Assembly: GCF_052324685.1 (NCBI RefSeq) | Contig: NC_135220.1 | Span: forward strand, 1,687,980-1,751,979 | Direction: 5' to 3' | Source of the DNA: Brachyhypopomus gauderio | Lineage: Eukaryota; Chordata; Actinopteri; Gymnotiformes; Hypopomidae | Length of the DNA: 64,000 bases | Part shown: piece by piece, positions 1 to 11,702 of the stretch | Layout: each line of letters begins with the position of its first letter | Position numbering within the stretch: the stretch's first letter is position 1 | Made by a program: the position numbers and the translations under genes | The notes under the pieces: model-generated | What the model was told of the DNA's origin: nothing | Databases searched by the model: none | The model's input: only the letters and a program-made list of their open reading frames with translations

Positions 1-2759
1 TTGCTCTATTGCACTGATTTCTGATAAAAATGCTATTTAGGGAAAATAAGTAACAATTTGATACAAGATTATGTAGGTTATAAAGACCAGACAAACAATG
101 TGTTGTTTTTAAAGTTCTATAAATACTATTTTCCTAATGAAAGGGGTCATTGTCACAAAGGTTTCAGAACAGAAAATTCTCCTTGTGTTGTAAAATTGGT
201 GCTTGGTTGTTTGTGCGGCCCTTGATATTAACCTGTATGCTGTACGCGTGTCCTGTGTGATTGTTACATATGAGTTAATGTATCAAGGTACACTTAACCC
301 CCACCAACTAGGAACTGCTGCTTTAGTTGAGGGAAGGAGACGAGTCGTTTTTGTACCGTGCTGCCAAGATATCGTGGCCTGTTTTAGTCCTCTTGCACAA
401 TTTGAGACAAATACAGCGTAAATCTAAAGCACCAATGAACAAATTTTGAGAATATCAAAGATTTTTGTCGTTTGAGGTTCGTTTGTTACCGCCTTTTCTA
501 CCGTGGACCGTGCTTAAGGACGTAGTAGCATGTTTGTCACTTGGACTTCGTGAAGATGGTCAGCTATTTCCCAAAACCTGCTTATGTGTGATCCACTGAT
601 CTAGTGTTACACCTGTTGCTAGAAATGCATCTGGAGATCTCTTAATATATGTGTGTTTGGATTCATGCCAGTACAAGCCTAAAGAGTTCAGTGTGAATGA
701 TTTCAGAAGTAAAATATCAATGAGACCAAAACCAGTATTTCTTATACAATGTTATACAATAGCTTTGCACCCTTCATAGCTGAAGATAATTCACTCTTCT
801 TCTACCGCAGACATAACAATTTACTTGAAGTTATTTAAAAAAAAGAAATCAAATATATGATACTTAATGATGCACTTAATGGTTGAAATGAAATGATTAT
901 GTAAATAACTATATGGTATGTATGAGTGAGGAGGTAGCATGTCTGTTTATTTGTTCACTGGAAATCTGGAACTGTTCAGCTTGTAAAATATTAGCTGCAA
1001 ATTTTCCCCATTTTCTCCATCCCAACCTATAGGTGTTTTCCTCCAAAGTTTGTTTCCCTGAATCCATGTGTGATGAATTTAAATTAATATTTTTAAATGA
1101 ACTGTGAAGCAACCATAACAAGCAGCAACAGAGCCCGAGCATTTTGGTGAGGCTGGGATCTAGATCCCTTTCATACTTACAGGTTTCTCCTGGGTTCAGT
1201 GTTTTTAAAGGCTTTGTGAGAAAAAAAAAAGATATGTATATGACAAAGAAGAAACTCTTTACCTCAGATTTGTTAAAATAAAAAACTGCCTCATGTTTAA
1301 AAAAGGTGTGTTGGTTTCGAGAGGTGTTGTTTCTTTGGTTTTAAGGACTGTAACCCAACATTCAGTTGAAGTAATTTTTCATGTCCAATAAAGTAATATT
1401 TGTTGTATCTCCTGTCCACCTAAACATTGCACAGTTGCTTTCAACATAGCTTGTCGTCAAATTCATAAAATTTCATAAAAGCCATCGTAAATATTAAAAA
1501 GGGGGTTTTTTTGGCCACAGAAGAAGCTACCTATGTGAATATACATTTGGCTGTAGGGCCTGACACTGGTACACAGTTCCCACAGGGAAAATGTCAGTCT
1601 GCTCCTCCAGTACAGGTCAGGGGGTGTAACCCAACATAAAAAGTGTTTTTGTTGTTGTTGTTTTTAAGAAATCAGCATGGCCGATGAATGAATCAATTAA
1701 AAGCAAGACAAAAATTAAATATTACAAATATATATGGTACTGAACATTAGCATTTGTAATAGGAAACACTGAAAGGTGTGTGAAACATATACAAGGTAAT
1801 GAACATGAGTTTGTCACCAACAGATGCCTAGTGCACAACACAAAATATGAACATTCTCCATTATATTATTTTCAGAAAATACATCTGGACATCCTGAATA
1901 AAGGATTATATATACACATTTTCTATTTTATTTTTTGCTCTTTCTCTGGAAACAACTTCACTACATTTTTTATGAATTAATATGTACAGGTGTTCGCAGG
2001 GAAGTATTTGTTCTTAGCTCACCGCAAAAGGTCAGGTGTTACCCAGAATCTTGCCAACTCTCTGGTTCCTCAGAAAATAGAAAATGCTTATATAAAACAG
2101 ACAGGTACTTTCCACACTTGCCAGCCATCTTGCCAGAATTAGCATAGTTTATAATCTTGACAGTTGCCTCTTCTAGACATCCCCCAAAGCACTTTAAAAG
2201 AACTGCTCATTACACAGTGGCTTCTAGTACATATTCTTGTTTGTTTCATACTTCCATAATTGTAATTTTATTAAAAACATACATCTCAAACTGTCTGGAT
2301 ACAGTTATGGTTAATCTTGAGCTAGATGTCAAACTAGAGTAGTTTTCCCCCAACGTCCTAACCATGTGAAGGTGAGGTTTCTGTATGCAGTTTAAAAGCA
2401 ACTCACAAGAATGTTACTAGTGCACCTTTTATATTTATAGTTAATTATTATTTATTAATTATTATCATTAAACATAATTATTAATATGAAAGCTCAAGAA
2501 AAAGAGACACCACACATATATAATATGCGATTAAAAGTCCTCACCAGGATTTTGCTCAGGCTTCCCTGGATTGTGTTGATTCCACTAATTTTGTGTTGAT
2601 TCACTAATTAAACATTGTACAACCATTGAGGCAGTGAACTTGCACAAAAGTATGTAGTGTGCACTAACCACTATTATTAAATATGTATGTAGCATACTTT
2701 TTTCTTTAACACTAAAATGTAAGAAAAATTATTCAAATCACAAGGGCTTAGCAGGAACT
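1..2759. other. AT-rich non-coding stretch, no gene recognised
   Basis: No open frame here resembles a known protein and no exon with splice sites could be assembled; the longest frames are under 80 codons. The stretch is AT-rich with short homopolymer runs. An AATAAA at 1387-1392 could end a plus-strand transcript that begins left of the window, but nothing else supports this. Confidence 0.5.
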
Positions 2760-3138
2760 CTAGGGGCAGCACCCCGGGGGGCGGGTGGAGCTCCTCAAAT
2801 GTGCACTGACGTGGTGCAATTAAAGTGCCTCTGAGGTTACTAGAGGTGGCTCTTGTTTATATTAGAAAAAGTAGTGTCGGTCGATCGCGAAGGAATGTGC
2901 GTAGATCGCGTCACATAAAATAGTAGTAGATGAATCGCACATCTGCACCGACGGTTGTATTTTGATTGACATTCACGGTGGCCAATCTGCAATCCACTCA
3001 ACAAATTACGTTCGCCACCCCCCCCCCCCCGCCCCCCGCTCCCCGCTCAACAAATTACGTTCGCCGCCACCCCGGTAGATCTTTCTGACTTGGTCATCTT
3101 ATAAGTAGCTCGCAAGCTGAAAACTGTGGGCACCCCTG
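2760..3138. mobile_element. Remnant of a hAT-type DNA transposon
   Basis: The right edge ends in GTGGGCACCCCTG at 3126-3138, which has the form of a hAT/Charlie-type terminus (CAGGGGTGCCCAC on the other strand). The interior has phrases often seen in fish hAT relics, such as AGCTCGCAAGCTGAAAA. A piece with CAACAAATTACGTTCGCC at about 3000 is repeated at about 3047 with a C/G-rich tract between. No transposase frame survives. I found neither a convincing left terminus nor an 8-bp target duplication, so the left boundary is approximate. Confidence 0.5.
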
Positions 3139-4952
3139 TGTTACGAGATTGGTAATGTAATCAGTTATTTAGTTTCCTAATTTCATTGCTGCCCATTATC
3201 ATCAAAATACCTTCAGGTCTGAAACGAGGTGGAGGGGTGAGGTCCTTTAAACCCTTCCGTGATGGGTTCCTCACCTCTGCTGTGAATGAACTTAGGCTGA
3301 TAAACACAGGGGGAAAGGGAGAGACAGTATGTACACTGTGTTCTTGACGACCAAGTATCAAATGTAGAGCTGGAGTCGCAAGAGAGGCTTTAACTTTTGT
3401 TAAAATGACATGGGCGAATACCAATCAAGCCCCAAGACATTAGCTGACACCAGGTAACACAAATGTTGTTATTAGAAAAGTCATTTAATAACTTTGACTA
3501 GCTCGCCATGAACTTATCTATCTATCCAACATTAACTGTCTACGTTGTTCGCTAGCTATAGCAACCATCCACCACAAGAAACGATTTTAGGGCACGGCCT
3601 TAATTTTAAACTTAATGTGTCATTAATCCACTGGGAAAGATGGAAAGCTTAAAAAAATCTAAGATAACCAGTTGGCTTTAGATTAATATACACAGACACA
3701 CCATGTTGATTAAGATAGCAGGGAAGAGACCCGGGAACCTCATTATGTAGGCCTACTATACCCGAGATGCTAGCGGAACTACTTTATGGAAAAAGTCTCT
3801 GTTTATTCTTTAAATTTAATTTAATTGTTATAATATATAGAGAGTACTTAGTTCGCTTAGTACATCAACATTAACACTATGGTCTATACCAAATATTAAA
3901 AAGGTTTCATGATATCTGATTTAAGAAATATGTAGATTACATCTTGAATTAATACGTGAGTGTAATCCTGGAGTCAGCAAAAGTTTCTATAAAATGTTCA
4001 CGGTGTAAACGATTTGGTTTACATGGTTTTATTGTATGGCTGATAACTTCAAAACGGCACATCAAACCGTCCCTCAACGAATGTCATTAACAAAGGAAAT
4101 CCACTAGATGTCAGCAGAGAATCACCTTGTGGCGGTGATGAAGCAGCCTGAACGATAATGAAATAATGAAAGTCACGGCCAGGTGAAGTAAGACGATTTA
4201 CGTCCACCATGGATGGAACAAAACAAAGTCAGGGAGGTATGGTTTAAACTAGTTTCATCAGTACTCACGCTCTGTTTACAATTTATTTGTTATCCAGTAG
4301 CTAGTAAGTATGGTCCCTTGGCAGAGGGATTTACTAAATATACCCAATACTAAATTTACTATAATTGTGCAAGACATACATTGAAATGGTGTACGTTTGA
4401 CATTGTGAAATGAGCACAGTGTTGCCTCTGGAAGCCATTATAGGGTTGGGTGTGTTGTGAAGTAGGGAAGGTTGGCTGGGGGCTAGCACGGGCTTGCGTG
4501 ACCGCGCGCACGCGCGTGCATGTTGCTGGAGGAGCCAGAGGTTATGCAAGCCGCTCTCCGCATGCGTGGAAGAGGGGAAGTGGGTCTCCTGCGGTTGGCT
4601 GTCCTCTGTGACACTGCAGTCAGCATTCACTTGGGTTGCCAAAGGAAACGTGTTCTTGACGGGGCTTGGGCTCCACACGCTGAGGGGATAGTAGACGGGA
4701 CAAAAGCTCAGGCCAGCCAGTCCAAAGGTTCTTCCCATCACATTCTCACCCACGCACACACACTACTCATGCAGAGTTAGCGCATAGTTGCGGCCACGAG
4801 CTTCCCTCCGTATGAGGTACCCACGGACTCATCATTCAGACGAGTCACTTTTAATGTGCGATAAAAGAGCTGAAGTAAGCAGAGTGATGATGATGATGAT
4901 GATGATGATACCAGTGTCATTTCTGTTGAGAATATGTCCAGCAACAGCACTG

Positions 4953-4975
4953 CAGCACACACACACACGTGCGCA

Positions 4976-5029
<54 letters not shown>

Positions 5030-5061
5030 GAGAGATAGATAGACAGAGAGAGAGAGAGAGA
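4953..5061. repeat. Compound (CA)n-(GA)n/(GATA) microsatellite
   Basis: CA dinucleotides run from the mid 4950s to about 5023 with one interruption, followed by GA and GATA-like units to 5061. A short (GAT)n run lies just upstream at about 4886-4909. Confidence 0.95.
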
Positions 5062-6154
5062 CGGTGACACAGGAATGTGTCAGTTTTCCTGTAAGCCACT
5101 AAACTGCTGCACATAAACATTCCTCCGCTCGTGTGTCAGAGTTGAGCGCTTGCCGACTGTTGCTGTGAAAACACAGCCAGTAATTAAAACCAAAAAACCC
5201 AATGCGGTTTTCCTTTGTCTTAAACATTTTTGTTCCCCAAGTATCGCATTTGTACAACGTATCTGCGTTATCTGCATTTTTCTGCTCTTCACTTGATATG
5301 TCTGCACGGTGACCCTATAATGTCAGTCAAAAAAACTTGGTGACATCTCAGTCTGCTTCAGAATGGACTTCACAAGCTCACAAGCTTCTGTCAGTGGATT
5401 TGACATCAGGAAATGATTACAGCTTATATCAGTGGATGTGCTGTCTTGTCTCCTCTGAACTATGCACCCAGCCATAATGTGATTTAATACAGTAAAAATT
5501 TAATCCATAACATAGTAATGTAATGAAATAGAAAATATTGCAAATATATTACAGTAAATCAACTAATAAAAAATCATAAATGTTATCCAAGTTTGTCATA
5601 ATGTATAAAAGTGTCTCTGTAGGCACTGTATTTAATATTCATGGTGACTGCAGTAATGAAAACCTGTTAACCTGAGATCCCAAGCATACAACATACAGTA
5701 TGCAACACAGAGATGTTTTAGTTGAGAACTTCATTTCAGCAGTCCTGAGGTGGCAGTAAATGATTTAGTCTGGGGGAAATGCAGGCCAAATGGGAGCTGC
5801 CTATCACCTCAATAGAGAGGTTAAAAGGTCACAACCCTTTAGTGGCCAGGGGCATAAGTGATATTGCAGTGTAAATTATATTACCCCCACAAATCTGCAC
5901 ACCTTCACACAGACTTGCACACAGCCATTTGAACTCTTCTGAAACAGTTTAGTGAGTTAATCTACAAACAGCACGTTCTTGAGGTGCCGAGGGTTAGTCA
6001 CACACATCAGCCTGACAGTTCTGTTTGGTTCGGTGGTCCGTCCCCACGCCACTCCCTCTTTCCATGTGCACAGCACACATGTCCACATGGACGCAGTGCA
6101 AAGTGTCTGCGTCCCTCTGTGTTTGGACATCTTCTGCATGTACACTGAATGAGA

Positions 6155-6155
<1 letters not shown>

Positions 6156-6219
<64 letters not shown>
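6156..6219. repeat. (CT)n microsatellite
   Basis: About 64 bases of CT dinucleotides with a single CTTT interruption near the start. The long arginine/glutamate- or serine/leucine-rich frames over it are artefacts of the repeat. Confidence 0.95.
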
Positions 6220-6223
<4 letters not shown>

Positions 6224-8229
6224 AACACTTTCCTTGTTCCTTTTTTTCAGCATATATATTGTATTGTGTAGTACACTCATATATTTTAGTTGAGAACCTA
6301 ATCTTTAGGTTCCTCTAAAGAATCTTTAGAGAATGGTGTAGTTTAACAGTACTATTTACCCATGCTTAATATCTCAACAATTGTGTATCAAATGTCATTT
6401 GAATGCGTGCTCGGGGTGTTGTATGCTCCTCTGTTGCACGGCTGAATGTGAGAGCATGATGGAGATGTTACAGGGCAAAGATTTTGTGATGTGAAGTGGC
6501 AGGTTCTTTGGAGCCGCCATCTGCTGAGAGGGTCAGGCGGACCGTAAGGGTTCAGCCCTCCCGCCCGGGCCTACTGCCCAGCTGACATGTCTGCCGGGTA
6601 CTTCCCAGCCCACACGCCATCACTGCCATGCTCACACACCTCCCCGCGCTCGCTCGCCTGCAAATGTAGCCGCCAAGCCCATCCCAGAGCGTGCCGCACC
6701 ACCCCGGCCTGTCTCGGGATCTCCCTCTCGGGTGCGTCTCAGGAGTGTGCCGTACGGCACGGGTGAGCCCTAACGCCCCACTGTTCCGCTCAGACCTTCC
6801 CCCTGGGTGCGGTGCAGCTTGTGCTGTTCCGCGTAGTGACCCGGAGTGCGTTCACATTCCACGCACCCTCTTTGGCCCTCTGGCGGCCCCTGACCCGCAG
6901 CTCCACTGCAGACACCGTTCCTCACAAGGGAAACAATCTTCCACAATTTTATAGGAATTTTAATAAGAAGCCCTGACCATGTTGTGATTGCTTTTGGGGG
7001 CTGGGGGAGGGGGGGTATTGTTGGGCAAAGGGGGTCAGTATATCATCTTCTCCAGAAAACGACCTACCGTAATTGACCTGTTTACTGTACCGTCCCCCTG
7101 GATTCCCTCCTGGGTTCTTTCCTGGGTTCCCTCCTGGGGAGTTTGGAGAGGCTCTTTAGCCTGTGTCTGCATCCCAGAAGCAGTAGTGGAGGGTCAGAGG
7201 GAAAATATTGTAGTGAAATGGGCTCACTCAGTCAATGTCTTACTCAATCCAGCGCGGTGTGGTTTTGTCTTGGACAAATATCAAGTGACTTAATTTGTGC
7301 AATTATTAAATTATCTTCAAACCACTCATAGCCCTAAATTTTTTGGTCAAGTTGCTTCTCAAGTTAAAGGCTCTTTAGAGACTTTCTGCGGTGCTTATTA
7401 AATTAAGGTGGTTGTCAGAAATGGAAAAATGGATGAATTTTTGGACTTAAGGAAATGGCCAATTAGTTAAACTTCTTATTCACTCTGGCAAGTGTACGTA
7501 AACAAAAATAATGGTTCTGACATCTGTTATCTCTGTCTTAATCGCTTCACCCTGCCCTCCTTTCCCGATCTCCCTCTAGCCTTCTTCACTTGTCTCGTGC
7601 TTCTCCTTGGAACCGGAGCGATGATGAATTTACGCGTTTTCCCCCCAATGCCTTGTGTTTTTGTGTGCCGGTCTCTTTCCCAGCCTCCCTCCCTGCCTGC
7701 CGCCTGGCAGGCCTGCGTGTCAAAGGTGGCCGCAGGAGAGCAGACTGTGGGAACAGCCGGTCAGCCTCCTCCGGTCCCCTGCTCCCCAAACAGAGAGGCA
7801 GCCATCAATCCAGGCCTGCATGAGACCCCTCCCCTCCCCTGCCCTCGCAGTACACAGCCCTGCAGCCCACGCTCTTGCTCCCCAATAATCCGCGGAAGCA
7901 ATTTCATCTCGACTCGGGTGGCGACCCATTGTCGCCAGCCCCTTCAATCTTTCCTAATTAACTCTCGCCTCGTCCCGTATCCGAGCTTCTGGACTCATCT
8001 CTTCGACATTCCGATCGGGGCCGCTCACCGCACTCCCAGGCAACCCTCGGACCCTAATCCCACCAAGAACCCGCCCCCCGCCCCCACCAAGAAACTCTTT
8101 CCATTTTTTTCCAAACCTGCCGATCATCTGCTTACGGAGTTAGGTAGGGGCATTAACTGTGGGGTTTTTTTTTTGAAAGGCAAGAGTGATGGAGGGGGGT
8201 AAGGAGAAGATGTCCAGAAAGCGACTCCA

Positions 8230-8440
8230 GCCCAGACAATTAGAACAATGGGCGAGGCCAGTAGGGGGCTAACTCACAGCGTCACGCCTGGCCGGTGGGG
8301 AATTTTGTCGGTTTAATGAATTGTCCATCAGGCCCTGGCTGCTTCGCAGGCCGTGCGGGGAGAGGACAGCAGGGACCCAGACACTAAGTCGGTATTTATT
8401 ACACTGCCTTTGTCACTAATTGAGCTAATTATCACTGACT
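8230..8440. promoter_or_regulatory. Candidate wnt1 3' enhancer (homeodomain/SOX site cluster)
   Basis: This non-coding block lies 3.3 kb beyond the wnt1 stop codon. It contains CACTAATTGAGCTAATTA at 8414-8431 (two adjacent TAATT homeodomain cores), a SOX-type AACAATGG at 8244-8251 and a further CAATTA at 8237-8242. In mouse, midbrain/neural-tube expression of Wnt1 is known to depend on an enhancer 3' of the gene with an essential homeodomain site. Equivalence here is inferred from position and site content only. Confidence 0.4.
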
Positions 8441-11400
8441 CCTCAGCACTCCCACAATGACAGTAGCCTTCCATCGCCTCCCTAAACCCTCCGGTGCCTG
8501 GGAATACTGCCTTATTTAGTCTCTTTATCCCTCTCTCCCTTTACCTCACTCTCAGAGTTCATGCTCTGTATACCGATACTTCCAGCCTTCCAGAGCATAT
8601 CCATGTACCCAACAACCACTTGGGCTAACACACTCAGGCCCAGGATCCATTTTTGGCCTACACCACTTTGATTCTTGCTAACTCACAGTTAATTTTTTCC
8701 CCTTTCAAGTAGGGCTATTAGGAGCTACTTAATGATACGTCTTGGGTTAAATGAGTAATAAATTTCTGTCTTGGCAAACCTGTAAAAATATATAAATTTA
8801 ATTGTAGAGACAGAGGATATGTCTATTATTAGTCCCACGTCTCCTTGGCTTCTCGCCTCTCCGTGGCTCCTGCCTTCACCTCGCACAGTTTGCTAGGGTT
8901 TTGTGCTCTATGCAGTCCGACTCGAGACACATTTTGCTCTGTTTCTCCAGAGAGCTCACTTTATCACTCTACCCATCATTCTTTTGGCCACCCTTTCATT
9001 TTACCGTTCTGACTGGGACTGCCCCTGTGCCGATCTGCTGCTGACATCCAGCTCATCCACGCTCCTCACGCTCGTCTCTCAGATGTACTCCACCCTCCTC
9101 TCCTTTTCTCTCCTTCTCTCTCTCTCTGTCTTCTTTCTAGCCCTCTCTATCCCTCTTATTTCACTCCCTCTCTTCTTGTCTCTCTTTCTCATTCTCTCTC
9201 CCGCTCCCTCCCTCTCTGGCATTCTCTGCCTTACATCTAGCTCTGTGCTTTTCCCTTGCCCCCCCCCCCCCCCCCCTTCCTCTCTCCCTCCCTAACTGTC
9301 TCCATGTCTTCGGGGCGTGAGCGATGCTGGCCTGAGTGCCTGCACTAGGGCCCCGGCTGGCTGACCCGACGGCCGGCCCTCGGCTGTGCTGCGCTGGCCT
9401 CGCAGAGCGAACCCGAGCGCATCCAAACCTCTGTGGTCACGCTGGCCTGCCACTGGGAGAGGGGGAGGGGAAAACTGGCCTGTCATTACGTCTTTGACCG
9501 TTTCTTAATTTTTTTTTCCGACATAAAGTAAATGAAGCAAAACATTTGGTGTTGTAAAAACATATAGAATCGACGCTGTGTTATGGCACGGTTCAGGCTC
9601 CCTCCGCGGTTTCTGTGGCTTCAGGGTGCAAAGCTGTTGGGCGCGCCTCTCCGCCTCTGTGCACCAAACGCTGGCTTCAGGGTTAGAGGGCGACTGCACC
9701 CGCCCTGGTGATGTTACTGAAAGAGCGTGCTTTTGTTGCCCTGGTGATTTAGCTCAAACAACATGCTTTTGTCATCTTATGCTATGGTTTTGCTACAAGA
9801 TATGAGTGACAGATGGTAAGTGGAGCAAAACTTTTTAAAAGTACTTAAAAAAAAGCAGTTGATGGAATGAGATGGAAAGACACATTCTTACTTGAAAATA
9901 TAAACTTTATTTTACTATTACACTATTTAAAACAAGGTTATTTCTAAATCTTAAATTCCTAATACTGATTTTTTTTTTTGTTTTCACTGCCCTCCTGTAC
10001 CAAGTCCATCGTACAGAAAATAAATATTTCTATTCACAAAAAAAAACAAAAACTAAACATGACATTCAGTGCATGTAACAATCAGACTTTCAGAGACAAG
10101 CAAGCAAAGCTGTTTCTATGGCCACCATGTCTTATCAGGCTAATCAGGTGCCATCCTGGATGTCCCAGTTAAAGATAACAGTCAAATGAATCTATTTGTG
10201 GTCTGTCATATAAATTAAAACAGAATGGATACAATTTCCCCACATTTGCAAATAATGATAGCTTTTCACTCTACTTTTGGATTATATCATATTCATAATT
10301 TGGAGGTTTTATCAGCATAAATATATATTCATCTATATATACTATTTACATTTTGGTTATGTCAGCTGATATACAAAACATGTTTCCACTGTTGTGGTTT
10401 CAGAGCCTCAGTATGGATATTGTGTCCATTGTAAACTAGGTAGTAGAGAATTTACAAGATTATCTTTACACGTTGTTGTTGTTTTTTTATACCATCAGTC
10501 ATTTTTAGGACATTTTAATATTGTTAACCTCTTTCTTGTCTGAAAGTTTTCGTGCTGAACTCTTGGATCTCCGGACCACTTGACTTTACTGCTCACAGTG
10601 CAGATGTTCTAGTCCAAACATCCACAATCATCAAATCACTGAACAAGTGTCTTTCATCAGTGTTTTGATGCTACATTCATTCATTCATTTTTAGAAGGAA
10701 AGATTTTAGTCCCTTCTGTAATGTTTGTTCCCACCCACCGTCTGTCAGTGCCGTGGTGCGGTAAACCACACAGTAGTTGAGTACAGCTACAGAAGGACAC
10801 GACACTGTAAGCATCGGCGGGAAGGAGGAAGAGTTTGAGTGGGAAATCAGAAGAGGCTGGGCACATTCCAGAATCTCATGGCTCCGAAATCTGGAAAAGA
10901 ACTGCACATCCAGCACGATATGCTACAGTTTTTTTTTTTCCTTTTTTTTTTTTTAACACATGAAAACTAACTGCAGCTAAAGAAAACATGGAGATATTTT
11001 AAATCACCGTCCTCTTCTAGGAGTCTTTCACCAGTTTAAGAGAGAACATGCTTGTGGTTCCTTGGCCACAGGAACATCTGTCAAACTTTGTGTCTAGTTC
11101 CTGTTCTCCAGTTTCCTTCTCTTCCTCAGAGATTCAGAGTCCAACCGAGGGACGATATGGCAGATCCTTGGGATCGGTGCTTCTGGCTTCAACGTCCATG
11201 AGTATTTTTGGACTTTAATCCTCTCGGCTGTAGCTCATTTACTGTAGCTTCCGTCTGTGCCATTGCAGATAGCGGTGCGTAACGTTCTCCATCACAGCTA
11301 ATTTAATTTGATGTATTCATTTGATCCCTACACTAACCAGAGTTCCACCGTCCTGCCTCTAGTACTGTACTGGTGTGAGCAATGTTAAAGCCGATGTTTT

Positions 11401-11702
11401 GTACACATTCAGCAGCCTTGAGAATTCCCAGTTATTTTTGGATTGCTCTCACAGTTCAAGCTCTCTTCAGCTTGTAAGGAGATATAATGGTTATAATAAG
11501 AAATGGCTGCTTATCATGCCATACTCACTGGTGCTGATTTTTGTTTATTACTCCCTGAAACCAGGTTTCAATCAGCTGCTGTCTGTTTTTAAAAGAATAA
11601 GAGAGCAAACCCGTCCCTCAGGGAAGACGCCAGTGATCCATTGACCTCATCCAGCCTGAGTTCCTCTCTGAGGAGCCCTGCTCTTGGTCCTTGCTTCCAG
11701 CT
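8441..11702. other. wnt1 3' flank and presumed 3' UTR
   Basis: No coding exon seen. A pyrimidine-rich tract with a C-run occupies about 9080-9295. Immediately downstream of wnt1 (leftward), AATAAA on the minus strand at 11544-11549 is a candidate poly(A) signal about 155 bases after the stop; another minus-strand AATAAA lies near 9906. Which one is used cannot be decided from sequence. Confidence 0.45.

Larger units (their letters stand above)
3139..8224. other. Intergenic, no gene recognised; microsatellites and GC-rich patches
   Basis: No coding exon is supported. The stretch holds a (CA)n/(GA)n tract, a (CT)n tract and GC-richer patches at about 6500-6900 and 7600-8100. The 236-codon frame at 7492-8202 lies in this GC-rich patch, has proline/serine-rich composition and matches nothing I recognise, so I treat it as non-coding. 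It lies downstream of wnt1 and may hold distal regulatory DNA. Confidence 0.5.

Noticed and set aside
1387-1392. AATAAA as proof of a gene ending near 1.4 kb
   Set aside because: A lone hexamer in AT-rich DNA is not evidence; no upstream coding exon is seen in the window.
4777-5120. Valine/cysteine- and threonine/histidine-rich frames
   Set aside because: Produced by translating the (CA)n/(GA)n microsatellite; the same applies to frames over tracts at 5957-6318, 18846-19169, 29343-29597 beyond the exon, 60844-61107 beyond the exon and 61684-61942 beyond the exon.
7492-8202. 236-codon open frame, plus strand
   Set aside because: Proline/serine/cysteine-rich composition in a GC-rich non-coding patch, overlapping frames on both strands, no recognisable domain or splice structure.
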